Positions 29,505-37,274 of a stretch of DNA of 64,000 nt are shown here, piece after piece. The notes beneath the pieces were generated by a model that searched no databases, had not been told where the DNA came from, and saw only the letters and a program-made list of their open reading frames with translations. Source of the stretch: Chromobacterium sp. ATCC 53434 (GTDB lineage: Bacteria; Pseudomonadota; Gammaproteobacteria; Burkholderiales; Chromobacteriaceae); contig NZ_CP025429.1 in NCBI RefSeq assembly GCF_002848345.1, positions 4,154,001-4,218,000 of the forward strand, read 5' to 3'. The position numbers were made by a program, and so were the translations under genes. Numbering within the stretch: position 1 is the stretch's first letter; every line of letters begins with the position of its first letter.

Positions 29505-29819
29505 CTAACGCTCCAGCTCCATCTGGCCCAGCACCACCATGGCGCCGTCCACCCTGCTCTGCACGGTGCGCAAGGCGCGGAAACGCACCTTGTCGCCGGC
29601 GCGGGCCGCGAACGCGTCCAGCTGGCGCTGATCGAGCGCGCCGGCCTCGCCGCTGGGCGCGATGGTCAGCAGCGCGCCGTCGCTGCGCTGGATCGCCAGC
29701 CGATTGAACGGCACGTTGCCGACGCTGACCAAGCGGCCGTGTTCCCACGGCACGCTGGCCATGCCCAGCGACGCCAGCAGTCCGAGGACGGCCAGACCGC
29801 CCGCCAGCGGCCGTCTCAT
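29505..29819 (-). CDS. Small exported protein, paralogue of 27194-27499
   Basis: 104 aa. Hydrophobic signal MRRPLAGGLAVLGLLASLGMA, mature part PWEHGRLVSVGNVPFNRLAI, QRSDGALLTIAPSGEAGALD, VRFRALRTVQSRVDGAMVV and a GQMELER end. Same architecture and key residues as the small protein of the other module. The ATG overlaps the stop of the peptidase gene (ATGA), indicating coupled translation. Function unknown. Confidence 0.7.
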   Translation of the reverse strand: MRRPLAGGLAVLGLLASLGMASVPWEHGRLVSVGNVPFNRLAIQRSDGALLTIAPSGEAGALDQRQLDAFAARAGDKVRFRALRTVQSRVDGAMVVLGQMELER

Positions 29820-31540
29820 CGCTTCACCAGGCTCAGCCGCGAATTGGCCGGCACGGTGATCGTCACCTGGCCGCCAAGCGGCGCCAGGCTCAGGCGATAG
29901 GCTTCCTGCGTCGGGTCGGTCGACAGTTGGACTTCGCCCAGACTGACCGGGATTGGCGGCAAGGAAATGGTTTTGCCGCCCGGGAAGTAGCGGCTGGCCG
30001 GCAAGCTCAACTGCTTGGCCGGGAAGCCGTAGCCCGCCGGCCACGGGGCGAAGTCCGCCAACGCCAGGCTGGTATACAGCTGCTGCATCAGGCTGCCGTA
30101 GTCGCCGCCGCCGACCGCGGCCAAGCCGTCGTCCAGCGCGCGTTCGCCGACATTCGAACCGGTCACCCACGGCTTCATCACGCCTGCGCCGTACTGGTGC
30201 AGCATCAGCATGCCGGTCGCCAGCGCCTTCGGATAGCAGGTGGTGCCGACGCTGTCGCCGCTCATCGCCGACCAGCGCTTCAGATTGCAGGCCGGCTGGG
30301 CCAGGAACTGGCTGAAGTCGCCGCCGGAACGCAGATCGGGATGCGAGTTCGCGTTATCGCCGCGGCCGCCCTGATAAGTGTCGGCCGCCACCAGATAACC
30401 CATGGTCTGCGCCGCCAGCTCGTTTTCCCAGGTCGTCGATCTCGCCGCTCCCGCCATGCGGCGGAACACCTTGTTGTAGCCGTACAGCAGGTGCTGGTAC
30501 TCATGGCCCAGCGTCGACAGGGTCAGCGCCGGCCCCTTGCCGTTCTGGCTCCAGTTCACGCCGTCGTCGGCCGCCACCAGCGTGTCGACGTTGAGGAAGG
30601 TCACCAGCGCCTCGTTGCTGTTAGAGAAGGCGCTGCAGTCGGTCTTACCGCAGGACGGATCGGACGCCCCCGACTTCAGCAGGGCGTTGAGCGGAGAGAC
30701 ATAGCCCAGCAGGCCCTTGAAGGCGCTGGCCGGCTGATTCAGCTGCGCCAGCACCAGGTGCACGTCCTTGGTGCCGGCATCCAGCGTGACGCCCTGCCAC
30801 GACGGATTGACCGGTCCCCAGGGCTCGCTGATCACCGCGGCCTCGATCGGGTACACGCTGTTGGCGAAGCGCTCGGCCAGGAAGGCCGCCTGCTGGGCAG
30901 TCACCGCGGCCGCGTCGTTCTGCGCCCAGACATAGACGGTGCCGCCGCTGGGCAAGGCGTAGCTGGCCTTCATCGTGGTGCTCAGCGTGCGGCTGCCTAT
31001 GCTGTCGTACCATTGGCGGCTGTCGTTGACGGCATAGTAGCGCGCCGCGGCGACCGCCCGTTTTTCGACGCGCATCCTCGCCTGCGCCCGGCCGGCGATT
31101 TGGCCGTAGGCGGCGGCATGATCGTAAAACTGCTGCATCTGCTGTTCCAGCACCGCGTCGGCCGCCGCGTCGGTGCCGCGCGCGCCGCCGCCGACGCGGC
31201 CATAACCCAGAATGTCGCTGTCGACCTGGGTCACCACCGCGTTCCAGCTGGCGGTCAGCGGACCGGTGATGGTGAGCGGCATGTCCTGGCTGGTATTGTT
31301 CTGCAACTGGTATACCTTGCCGACCGCGTCGGAAACCGCGCTAGCCGGCAGCGCGCAGACGACGGACTGGCAACTCAGATCGCCGGTGATGGCCGGCTTC
31401 TGAGGCGCGCTGGGCGGATTTGCTTGCACCGCCTGATTGCTGGCGGCGCTGGAAGAGGAGTCGCCGCCGCCACCGCCGCAGGCGGACAGCAGCGCGACCA
31501 TCACGGACAGGGCGGCGATATTTTGCTTGTTGTTCAACAT
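29816..31540 (-). CDS. Predicted zinc-metallopeptidase lipoprotein (M30-like), copy 2
   Basis: 574 aa from ATG 31540 (a TTG at 31552 could add four residues; ribosome sites are weak for both). Lipobox LLSAC with Cys21, then a Gly/Ser linker. HEYQH at about 346-350 and WENELAAQTMGYL with Glu374, the same 24-residue gap as in copy 1. Shared blocks: VYVWAQ, LAERFANSVYPIEAAVISEPWG, GTKDVHLVLAQLN, NSNEALVTF, NSHPDLRSGGDFSQFLAQPACNLK, PKALATGMLMLHQ and GDYGSLMQQL. Clearly a tandem duplicate of the gene at 27499-29244, diverged over the N-terminal 180 residues. Substrate unknown. Confidence 0.75.
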   Translation of the reverse strand: MLNNKQNIAALSVMVALLSACGGGGGDSSSSAASNQAVQANPPSAPQKPAITGDLSCQSVVCALPASAVSDAVGKVYQLQNNTSQDMPLTITGPLTASWNAVVTQVDSDILGYGRVGGGARGTDAAADAVLEQQMQQFYDHAAAYGQIAGRAQARMRVEKRAVAAARYYAVNDSRQWYDSIGSRTLSTTMKASYALPSGGTVYVWAQNDAAAVTAQQAAFLAERFANSVYPIEAAVISEPWGPVNPSWQGVTLDAGTKDVHLVLAQLNQPASAFKGLLGYVSPLNALLKSGASDPSCGKTDCSAFSNSNEALVTFLNVDTLVAADDGVNWSQNGKGPALTLSTLGHEYQHLLYGYNKVFRRMAGAARSTTWENELAAQTMGYLVAADTYQGGRGDNANSHPDLRSGGDFSQFLAQPACNLKRWSAMSGDSVGTTCYPKALATGMLMLHQYGAGVMKPWVTGSNVGERALDDGLAAVGGGDYGSLMQQLYTSLALADFAPWPAGYGFPAKQLSLPASRYFPGGKTISLPPIPVSLGEVQLSTDPTQEAYRLSLAPLGGQVTITVPANSRLSLVKR

Positions 31541-31713
31541 TTTATGACTCAACTGTAAATTCGACGGCGAATTTGTAAATGATTAAATAATGTCGACAAG
31601 GATAGAGACCGCCGCCCGGTCCCGTCAATTTACCTGCCGTTTTCCGCCCCACCCGTTTTCCAGACACCCGCCTCGGCCCCTGCTATCATCCGTCTGTTCA
31701 GTAACAAGGATCT

Positions 31714-32076
31714 ATGATGGCTTTTCTCCACAACCCCAACTCCGCCCAACGCCTGAAACGGCTGAATGCCCGCCAGCGCAAGAAAATGCGCGTAGGCGAA
31801 TTCCGCGAGCTGGGCTTCCACCTGGTGGCCGTGCTGCGCGACGGCGCCGACGCCGACGCGCTGCTGGATGGCTGGCTGACCCGCTTCGACGAAGCCGGCA
31901 TCAGCTTCGGCGGCCATTTCGACGGCAAGAGCCAGCTGGAAGGCGTGGCCTTCCCGGTCAGCGGCAACCAGATCACCGAAGCGCTGCGCGGCGAACTGGT
32001 CGCCTGGCTGCAGGCTCGCGAAGAAGTGCAATCGCTGGAAGCCAGCGAGCTGATCGACCTGTGGCACGCCGTCTGA
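31714..32076 (+). CDS. yggL: YggL/DUF469 family protein
   Basis: 120 aa. N-terminal basic stretch AQRLKRLNARQRKKMRVGEF, then REL GFHLVAVL, and the end ELIDLWHAV, matching E. coli YggL (50S ribosome-associated, DUF469). The ATG (AAGGA upstream) starts ATGATG. Monocistronic with its own terminator; divergent from the peptidase module. Confidence 0.85.
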   Translation: MMAFLHNPNSAQRLKRLNARQRKKMRVGEFRELGFHLVAVLRDGADADALLDGWLTRFDEAGISFGGHFDGKSQLEGVAFPVSGNQITEALRGELVAWLQAREEVQSLEASELIDLWHAV

Positions 32077-32095
32077 GGCCTGCCTTTGGGATGTG

Positions 32096-32122
32096 AAAAA
32101 GCCGGCATTCGCCGGCTTTTTT
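32096..32122 (+). terminator. Terminator after yggL
   Basis: AAAAAGCCGGC/GCCGGCTTTTTT palindrome with ATTC loop; A-run and T-run make it bidirectional. Confidence 0.9.
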
Positions 32123-32178
32123 CTTGTCTGTCGCACTTACCCACAGATAATCGCAAAACGGGATTTTATCCACAAGCC

Positions 32179-32778
32179 TCAGGACAGCTGGCGGAATACT
32201 CGATAGCCGACGTATAGCCAGGTCTCCCTAGCGAGGAAGCGCGACCAGCTGGACAGCGTTCGGAAGCGGCTGGACTGCGTCGGCGCCGGATAGGCGCGCA
32301 GGCCCAGGTCGCTGGCCATCAGCACCGCGCGGCGCATGTGCAACGGGTCGCTGACCAGCAGGTAGGAGCGGATGCCGAACGGCCCGCCCAGATCCCGGGC
32401 ATTGGACAGATTCTGCCAGGTGGTGCGCGACTGGTTTTCCACCAGCATCGCCGTCATCGGCACGCCCTGTCGGGCGGCGAACTCGCGGCCGACGTCGGCC
32501 TCGGCCGGATAACCCGGCTCCGGCGTGCCGCCGGTGAACACGATCCAGCGCACCTTGCCGCTCTGGTACAGCTTGACCGCGTGGTTGATGCGCTCGCGGA
32601 ACACCGGCGAGGGCTTGCTGCCCCAGGCCGCCGCGCCCAGCACCAGCGCGGCGTCGGCGCCGGAATCGGCGTCACCGTCGCCGTAGTCGACGATGGTCCA
32701 GGCCACATAGGCGAAGCCGAGCACCACCATCAGCACGGCCAGCAGGAAGCCTTTCATCATCAATCGCAAATAGAGCAT
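32179..32778 (-). CDS. DUF218 (YdcF/SanA/ElyC-like) membrane-anchored protein
   Basis: 199 aa from ATG 32778 (a GTG at 32784 would add two residues). N-terminal membrane span (GFLLAVLMVVLGFAYVAWTI), then the DUF218 domain: ADAALVLGAAAWGSKPSPVFRERI, YQSGKVRWIVFTGG, E-SRTTWQNLSNA and SYLLVSDPLHMRRAVLMASDLGL. Such proteins (SanA, ElyC) affect envelope integrity and lipid-linked intermediates in E. coli; a transferase or SAM-binding activity has been suggested but is not settled. A second DUF218 gene is in the glycan operon at 54303. Confidence 0.82.
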   Translation of the reverse strand: MLYLRLMMKGFLLAVLMVVLGFAYVAWTIVDYGDGDADSGADAALVLGAAAWGSKPSPVFRERINHAVKLYQSGKVRWIVFTGGTPEPGYPAEADVGREFAARQGVPMTAMLVENQSRTTWQNLSNARDLGGPFGIRSYLLVSDPLHMRRAVLMASDLGLRAYPAPTQSSRFRTLSSWSRFLARETWLYVGYRVFRQLS

Positions 32779-32868
32779 CGGCACAGCGGCATCAAGGACT
32801 AGGGAAGGTCGATTGTAACCGCAATCGCCGGCGACGGCAGCCCGCCGACGCCGGGATGCGGCGCGGCG

Positions 32869-33108
32869 CTATTGTTCCAGTTCCCAGATCGCGGCCTGCA
32901 GGCTTTCCATGCGCGCCTGCAACGCGGTCTGGGCATCGTGCAGCGCCTTGTTGTAGATGTCGCGCCCTATCTTCTCGGCGACGAAATCGAGCAGGAAGCG
33001 GGCGTCGAAACTGCCTATCTCCAGCCCGAGCTGGTCCGCCAGATAGCCTTGCACTTGCGGCGCCAGCTGCTGCAACTGCTGTTCGCTGAGGAGGGATTGA
33101 TTCGCCAT
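32869..33108 (-). CDS. DUF2164 family protein
   Basis: 79 aa from ATG 33108, preceded on the minus strand by TCACATCCGGACGCGACG. The pattern Q-x-x-GYLADQLGLEIGSFDARFLLDFVAEKIGRDIYNKALHDAQ matches DUF2164 (small helical proteins with the LLDF-x-x-x-x-I-G-x-x-IYN core). Function unknown. A longer frame begins in the next gene but is not supported. Confidence 0.8.
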   Translation of the reverse strand: MANQSLLSEQQLQQLAPQVQGYLADQLGLEIGSFDARFLLDFVAEKIGRDIYNKALHDAQTALQARMESLQAAIWELEQ

Positions 33109-33188
33109 CGTCGCGTCCGGATGTGAAAAGAAGGCGATTATGGCGCAATCGCCGCCCCGCGCGATAGCCGCGCGGGGCGAAAGCCCGC

Positions 33189-34181
33189 TCAAGGAATGCG
33201 GCAACCCGGGTTGCTGGTCGGGCAGCGCCACTGCCAGTCCACCCCGATGCGCTCGGACAGCTTGACCGAGAACGCCATCGCCGGCGACGACAGCGAAATC
33301 GTCACCACATCGCTGGAAAAGTCCGATGAACGCGGTTCGCTGGTACCGGGCATCACCCGCAGCGCGATCGGGCTGCCCAGCTGTATGCTCAGCTGGCTGT
33401 TGCCCAACAGATAGGCGAAATTATCCTGGATGTACTGGCCCAGCGGGAAGCTGCCGCCGCCCGGCAGCGCCACCACCTTGCCCGGCGGCACCAGCCGGCC
33501 CAAACCCTTGAGCATGTTCTGATCGGGCTTGTACAGCAGCGCATCCTTCACCTGGGCCAGGCCGGCCTGCAGACTCTGCTGGATGGTGCCGTCTATCTTG
33601 CCCTCGGCCTTGCCTATCAGCATGTCGCCCACCACCGGCAATATCCAGCTCAAATTGGAGTCGCAGTCGGTGGAGGAGTTGGTGGTCGCCGTCATGCCGG
33701 TCTTGCCGTCGACCATATTGCCGTTAGCCGTGCCGTACTGGGCGGTGATGACGATATTGCTCAACGTCAGCGTATTGGTGCAGCTATAGCTGATCACGCC
33801 CCATTTATGGCCGGAATACTGGCTGCGCACCTGGTAGCCGAGGCCGGACAGGCTGATGTAGGCGACGCCGCTGGCGTCCGGCCGTATCGTCACCTGCGCG
33901 TTGCCGCTGACCGTTCCGCCAAGAAAGGTGGCGCCGTTCTGCGCCACCAGCTGCGACACCCGCCCGTTCAAGCCTTGCTGCAAGCTATAGGGCACGCTCA
34001 GCAACTCGCCGGCCGCCTGTCTCAGCGGCCCCATCGCCTTGGCGTCCTCGCTATAGCTCAGCGCGCCGCCGCCATAGCCGACCGTCGCCAGATACTGGTC
34101 CGAAACCACTCTCGGCGCCCAGTCCGCTTGCGCGCTGCCAGCAGCAAGCAATCCCGCCAGAAAAATCGCTCTGCGCATCAT
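33189..34181 (-). CDS. Exported protein of unknown family, array copy 1
   Basis: 330 aa with GAGGA seven bases before ATGATG. Signal peptide MMRRAIFLAGLLAAGSAQA, mature start DWAPRVVSDQYLATVGYGGG. Three blocks follow: an amphipathic beta-rich part (NGATFLGGTVSGNAQVTI, SGLGYQVRSQYS), a Cys-containing block (SCTNTLTLSNIVITAQYGT, TDCDSNLSWILPVVGD) and a long helix (KIDGTIQQSLQAGLAQVKDALL) before a C-terminal beta part. Cysteines at 134, 173, 320 and 327 are conserved in both other copies. I recognise no family; a lipid-binding (TULIP-like) barrel is a guess from the pattern of strands plus long helix. Monocistronic with an extended -10 promoter. Confidence 0.75.
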   Translation of the reverse strand: MMRRAIFLAGLLAAGSAQADWAPRVVSDQYLATVGYGGGALSYSEDAKAMGPLRQAAGELLSVPYSLQQGLNGRVSQLVAQNGATFLGGTVSGNAQVTIRPDASGVAYISLSGLGYQVRSQYSGHKWGVISYSCTNTLTLSNIVITAQYGTANGNMVDGKTGMTATTNSSTDCDSNLSWILPVVGDMLIGKAEGKIDGTIQQSLQAGLAQVKDALLYKPDQNMLKGLGRLVPPGKVVALPGGGSFPLGQYIQDNFAYLLGNSQLSIQLGSPIALRVMPGTSEPRSSDFSSDVVTISLSSPAMAFSVKLSERIGVDWQWRCPTSNPGCRIP

Positions 34182-34208
34182 GATTGATGTCCTCTTCGTT
34201 GAAAGTGC

Positions 34209-34249
34209 GGAATATTTTCATAAAAATATTCCATGAGGATATTATACCA
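34209..34249 (-). promoter_or_regulatory. Promoter and leader dyad of array copy 1
   Basis: On the minus strand TGGTATAAT (34249-34241) is a perfect extended -10. Immediately downstream, in the leader, GGAATATTTT/AAAATATTCC (34209-34232, loop CATA) is a perfect 10-bp dyad, which could be an operator or an RNA hairpin. The promoter core resembles that of array copy 3. Confidence 0.6.
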
Positions 34250-34340
34250 ATAGCATTTCACATGAAAGAGCATTCCTCCGCTCTACCATCTGCCGAAATG
34301 CCCGCGCGTGCCGCGCGGGCGCGCGGCACGCGCAGCCGGC

Positions 34341-35339
34341 TCAGGGTTCCTGGCACACCAAATCCGGATTGCGCGGATCGCACTGCGAATTCCAGCTCCA
34401 GCTCAAGGCCTGCTCCTCGTTGACTTTCAGCCCCAGCGAGAAGGCCGGGGACGTCAGCGACAGATTCAACAGCTCGCTCGTCGCATTGGAATACATGCCC
34501 GGGTCCTGATTCACCGGTTGAACCTGCAGATAATTGCCCAGGCGCAGCGTGATCTGGCTGTTGCCTAGCAGATAGCGGAAGTTGTCCTGCACATAGCGGC
34601 CGACCGGGAAGGTCCGTCCATCCGGCAAGGTGACCACCTTGTCGGCCGGAACCAGCCTGTTCAGCCCGCTCAGCAGATTCTGGCCGGGCTTGTACAGCAG
34701 CGCGTCCTTCACCTGGGCCAGACTGGCCTGCACGCCGTTCTGGATCGCGCTGTCTATCTTGCCCTCGGCCTTGTTTATCAGCACATCGCCGACCACCGGC
34801 AGAATCCAGCTCAGGTTGGAATCGCAGTCAGTGGAAGAGGACGTCGTCGCGGTCATGCCGGCCTTGCCCGCGGCCATGCTGCCGTCGGCGGTGCCGTACT
34901 GGGCGGTGAGAACGATATTGCTCAGCGTCAGCGTATTGGTGCAGCTGTAGTTGATCACCCCGAGCTTGCGGCCGGAGTAGCGGTTGCGTACCTGGTAATT
35001 GAGCCCGGACAGGCTGATGTAGGCCACGCCGCTGGCGTCCGTCCGTATCGTCACCTGCGCGTTGCCGCTGATCGTCCCGCTGAGGAAAGTGGCGCCGTTC
35101 TGCGTCACCAGCTGCGACACCCGGCCGTTCAGGCCCTGCTGCAGGGCGGACGGCACCTTCATCAGATCCGACACGACCTGCCAGACCGGCCCGCCTTTGC
35201 TGGCGTCTTCCCGGTAGCTGAGCGCGCCGCCGCCATAATTGAGCGTGGTCGCGAATTGGTCGGAAGTGATACGGGGGGTCCAGTCCGCTTGCGCGCCGCT
35301 GGCGGCGAGCAGGATGGCGACGGATACGATTGAGCGCAT
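34341..35339 (-). CDS. Exported protein of unknown family, array copy 2
   Basis: 332 aa from ATG 35339 (AAGGAATG upstream; a longer frame to 35378 is less likely). Signal MRSIVSVAILLAASGAQA, then DWTPRITSDQFATTLNYGGG. Same block order as its neighbours: QNGATFLSGTISGNAQVTI, SCTNTLTLSNIVLTAQYGT, TDCDSNLSWILPVVGDVLI, KDALLYKPGQNLLSGLNRLV, QDNFRYLLGNSQI. Cysteines at 133, 172, 320 and 329. It is the most divergent copy in the C-terminal 70 residues (asparagine- and tryptophan-rich end WSWNSQC). Function unknown. Confidence 0.75.
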   Translation of the reverse strand: MRSIVSVAILLAASGAQADWTPRITSDQFATTLNYGGGALSYREDASKGGPVWQVVSDLMKVPSALQQGLNGRVSQLVTQNGATFLSGTISGNAQVTIRTDASGVAYISLSGLNYQVRNRYSGRKLGVINYSCTNTLTLSNIVLTAQYGTADGSMAAGKAGMTATTSSSTDCDSNLSWILPVVGDVLINKAEGKIDSAIQNGVQASLAQVKDALLYKPGQNLLSGLNRLVPADKVVTLPDGRTFPVGRYVQDNFRYLLGNSQITLRLGNYLQVQPVNQDPGMYSNATSELLNLSLTSPAFSLGLKVNEEQALSWSWNSQCDPRNPDLVCQEP

Positions 35340-35663
35340 GACATTCCTTTTTTTGGCCAGCCATTTCTGATGTCGCAACGTGTCGCGCAGTGGCTGGAAT
35401 CTGCCGACTATCCTAACTTGCCCGATCAGATTAATGCATTCATTATGTAATTACAATCGCATAAATTGCGCCAAACTGCTGAAATCCCGCAGGGGAATTC
35501 CTAAAGGAACAGATATGAGTCCGGACTGCAGGAGGATGGTGGCAGGCGACGCCGAACGCTGGCGCGCTGCCTGCATGCGCAAAAGCCTGCTACGACAAGC
35601 CGGCGGCCCCCATTCGGCCCGGCCCGGGATCATCTCGAGCCAGGCCGTCCGGCCGCGGCGGCT
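35340..35663. other. Spacer between array copies 2 and 3
   Basis: About 324 bases with no supported gene. The part near 35400-35480 is AT-rich and should carry the promoter of copy 2; the extended -10 seen before copies 1 and 3 is not obvious here. Confidence 0.5.
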
Positions 35664-36641
35664 CTAGCATGTCATATGAATCGGGACGCAGCCCCAGGTC
35701 AGGCCGATGTTTTCGCTCACCTTGACCGAAAACGACATCGCCGGAGACGACAGCGTAATCGCCACCACATCGGCGGAAGCGCTCGTCACCGACGGTCTGC
35801 CGTCGCCCATATAGCGTCCCGGCGCGATCAGATTGCCCAGCTGAATGCTGAGCTGGCTGTTGCCCAGCAGATAGGCAAGATTGTTCTGCAGATACTGCCC
35901 CAACGGGAAGGCGCCGCCTCCCGGCAGCGTCACCACCTTGCCCGGCGGCACCAGGCGGCTCAGGCCGTTTAGCATGTTCTGGTCCGGCCGGTACAGCAGC
36001 GTGTCCTTCACCTTGGCCAGTTGGGCCTGCACATTGCTCAGCAGCAGGCCGTTGATCTTGTCCTGGGCCTTGCCTATCAGCACGTCGCCGACACCGGGCA
36101 GGATCCAGCTCAGATTGGAGTCGCAGTCGGTGGACGAGCTGGTGGTCGCCGTCACGCCGGTCTTGTCGTCCTGCATATTGCCGCCGGCCGTGCCGTACTG
36201 GGCGCTGACGACCAGATTGCTCAGCGTCAGCGTATTGGTACAGGTGTAGTGGATCACCCCCCATTTTTTGCCGGAGTACTGGCTGCGCACCTGATAGCCG
36301 AGGCCGGACACGACGATATGGGCCACGCCGCTGGCATCCGGACTTATCGTCAGCTGCGCGTTGCCGCTGACCGTCCCGCTCTGGAAGCTGGCGCCGTTCT
36401 GCGCCACCAATTGCGCCACCGGCCCGTTCAATGCCTGCTGCAAATCGGCGGACAGGCCCTGCAGCTGAGTGGCCACCTGCCGCAACGGCCCCATGGCCTT
36501 GGCGTCCTCGCCATAGCTCAACACGCCGCCGCCATAGCTGACCGTCGCCAGGTACTGGTCCGAAAGCACTCTCGGCACCCAGTCCGCCTGCGCGCCGCCG
36601 GCCACCGACAGGCCCGCCAGGAAAATTACCGTACGCATCAT
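35664..36641 (-). CDS. Exported protein of unknown family, array copy 3
   Basis: 325 aa with AAGGAAC before ATGATG. Signal MMRTVIFLAGLSVAGGAQA, mature DWVPRVLSDQYLATVSYGGG. Closest to copy 1 (AMGPLRQ, VSGNAQLTI, SGLGYQVRSQYSGKKWGVI, SNLVVSAQYGT, LLYRPDQNMLNGLSRLVPPGKVVTLPGGG, SSPAMSFSVKVSENIG). Cysteines 134, 173, 318 and 325; the last is the C-terminal residue. The three genes are the product of two tandem duplications. Function unknown. Confidence 0.75.
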   Translation of the reverse strand: MMRTVIFLAGLSVAGGAQADWVPRVLSDQYLATVSYGGGVLSYGEDAKAMGPLRQVATQLQGLSADLQQALNGPVAQLVAQNGASFQSGTVSGNAQLTISPDASGVAHIVVSGLGYQVRSQYSGKKWGVIHYTCTNTLTLSNLVVSAQYGTAGGNMQDDKTGVTATTSSSTDCDSNLSWILPGVGDVLIGKAQDKINGLLLSNVQAQLAKVKDTLLYRPDQNMLNGLSRLVPPGKVVTLPGGGAFPLGQYLQNNLAYLLGNSQLSIQLGNLIAPGRYMGDGRPSVTSASADVVAITLSSPAMSFSVKVSENIGLTWGCVPIHMTC

Positions 36642-36696
36642 GATGAATGTTCCTTTGTATAAATGGTGAATATCTTCACATCGATATCATGTCCAT

Positions 36697-36705
36697 TTTA
36701 TACCA
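36697..36705 (-). promoter_or_regulatory. Extended -10 promoter of array copy 3
   Basis: Minus-strand TGGTATAAA (36705-36697) in an AT-rich region, about 56 bases before the ATG at 36641. The surrounding TGAAATG...A.TGGTATAA.AT is shared with the promoter of copy 1, suggesting common control. Confidence 0.55.
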
Positions 36706-36778
36706 TTGTCATTTCAACAAAAAGAACAACATCATGACGCCATCCGCGGGAACGGAACGGCCTGGACCCTGACCGCGG

Positions 36779-37138
36779 CTACAACCGCGACCAGTCGCGC
36801 CCCAGCCGCACCAGGTTCCGTTGCAGCGCCTGCCGGCTGCCTTGCAGGCAGACCCGCCATCGCTCGCCCGCGCCGGCATGCTGCGGCAGATGCAGACAGA
36901 TCTGCTCCAGCCAGGCAAAGCGGGCCGAACAGCTGTCATGGCACAGCGCGATGCCATCGGCGCAACCGCGCCTGGCCAGCCGCGCCAGCTTGTCCGGCAA
37001 CGGCGCCGGCCCCAGGCAGACGCGGGCGCCGTAGAACAGGCTGGAACGCCAGAAGCGCTGCTGACAACGCCAGCCGTCCAGCAGGCAGGACCAGCTGTTG
37101 GCGGGAAACTCCGTGCACCACCATAACGTATGCTTCAT
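36779..37138 (-). CDS. Small Cys/Trp-rich hypothetical protein
   Basis: 119 aa from an ATG with GGAGGG five bases upstream, the best ribosome site in this stretch; TATAAC about 35 bases further up could be a -10. Nine cysteines (8, 18, 25, 41, 59, 66, 70, 81, 97) and eight tryptophans, no signal peptide and a basic C-terminus (RQALQRNLVRLGRDW). No family recognised. Other frames over the same bases have no ribosome sites. Could be a real small gene of the accessory region or a chance frame. Confidence 0.45.
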   Translation of the reverse strand: MKHTLWWCTEFPANSWSCLLDGWRCQQRFWRSSLFYGARVCLGPAPLPDKLARLARRGCADGIALCHDSCSARFAWLEQICLHLPQHAGAGERWRVCLQGSRQALQRNLVRLGRDWSRL

Positions 37139-37220
37139 CGCGCCCTCCATTTTGTGCACTGCACAATAACCGTTATACCCGCTGCCGGACCTTATCGCCA
37201 GCCACTTGTGAGCGCGCATA

Positions 37221-37245
37221 AAAAAACCGGCGCACGCGGCGCCGG
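37221..37245 (-). terminator. Terminator after aspA
   Basis: CCGGCGC/GCGCCGG stem (37227-37245) with a run of six A on the plus strand, i.e. U6 after the minus-strand aspA transcript. Confidence 0.85.
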
Positions 37246-37274
37246 CACAGGGCAGTCAGACTCGGGAAAACGAT

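Noticed and set aside
33189..36641. The three exported proteins as a phase-variable or CRISPR-like repeat array
   Set aside because: They are complete, diverged genes with their own promoters and ribosome sites; no short repeated spacers or homopolymer tracts were seen.
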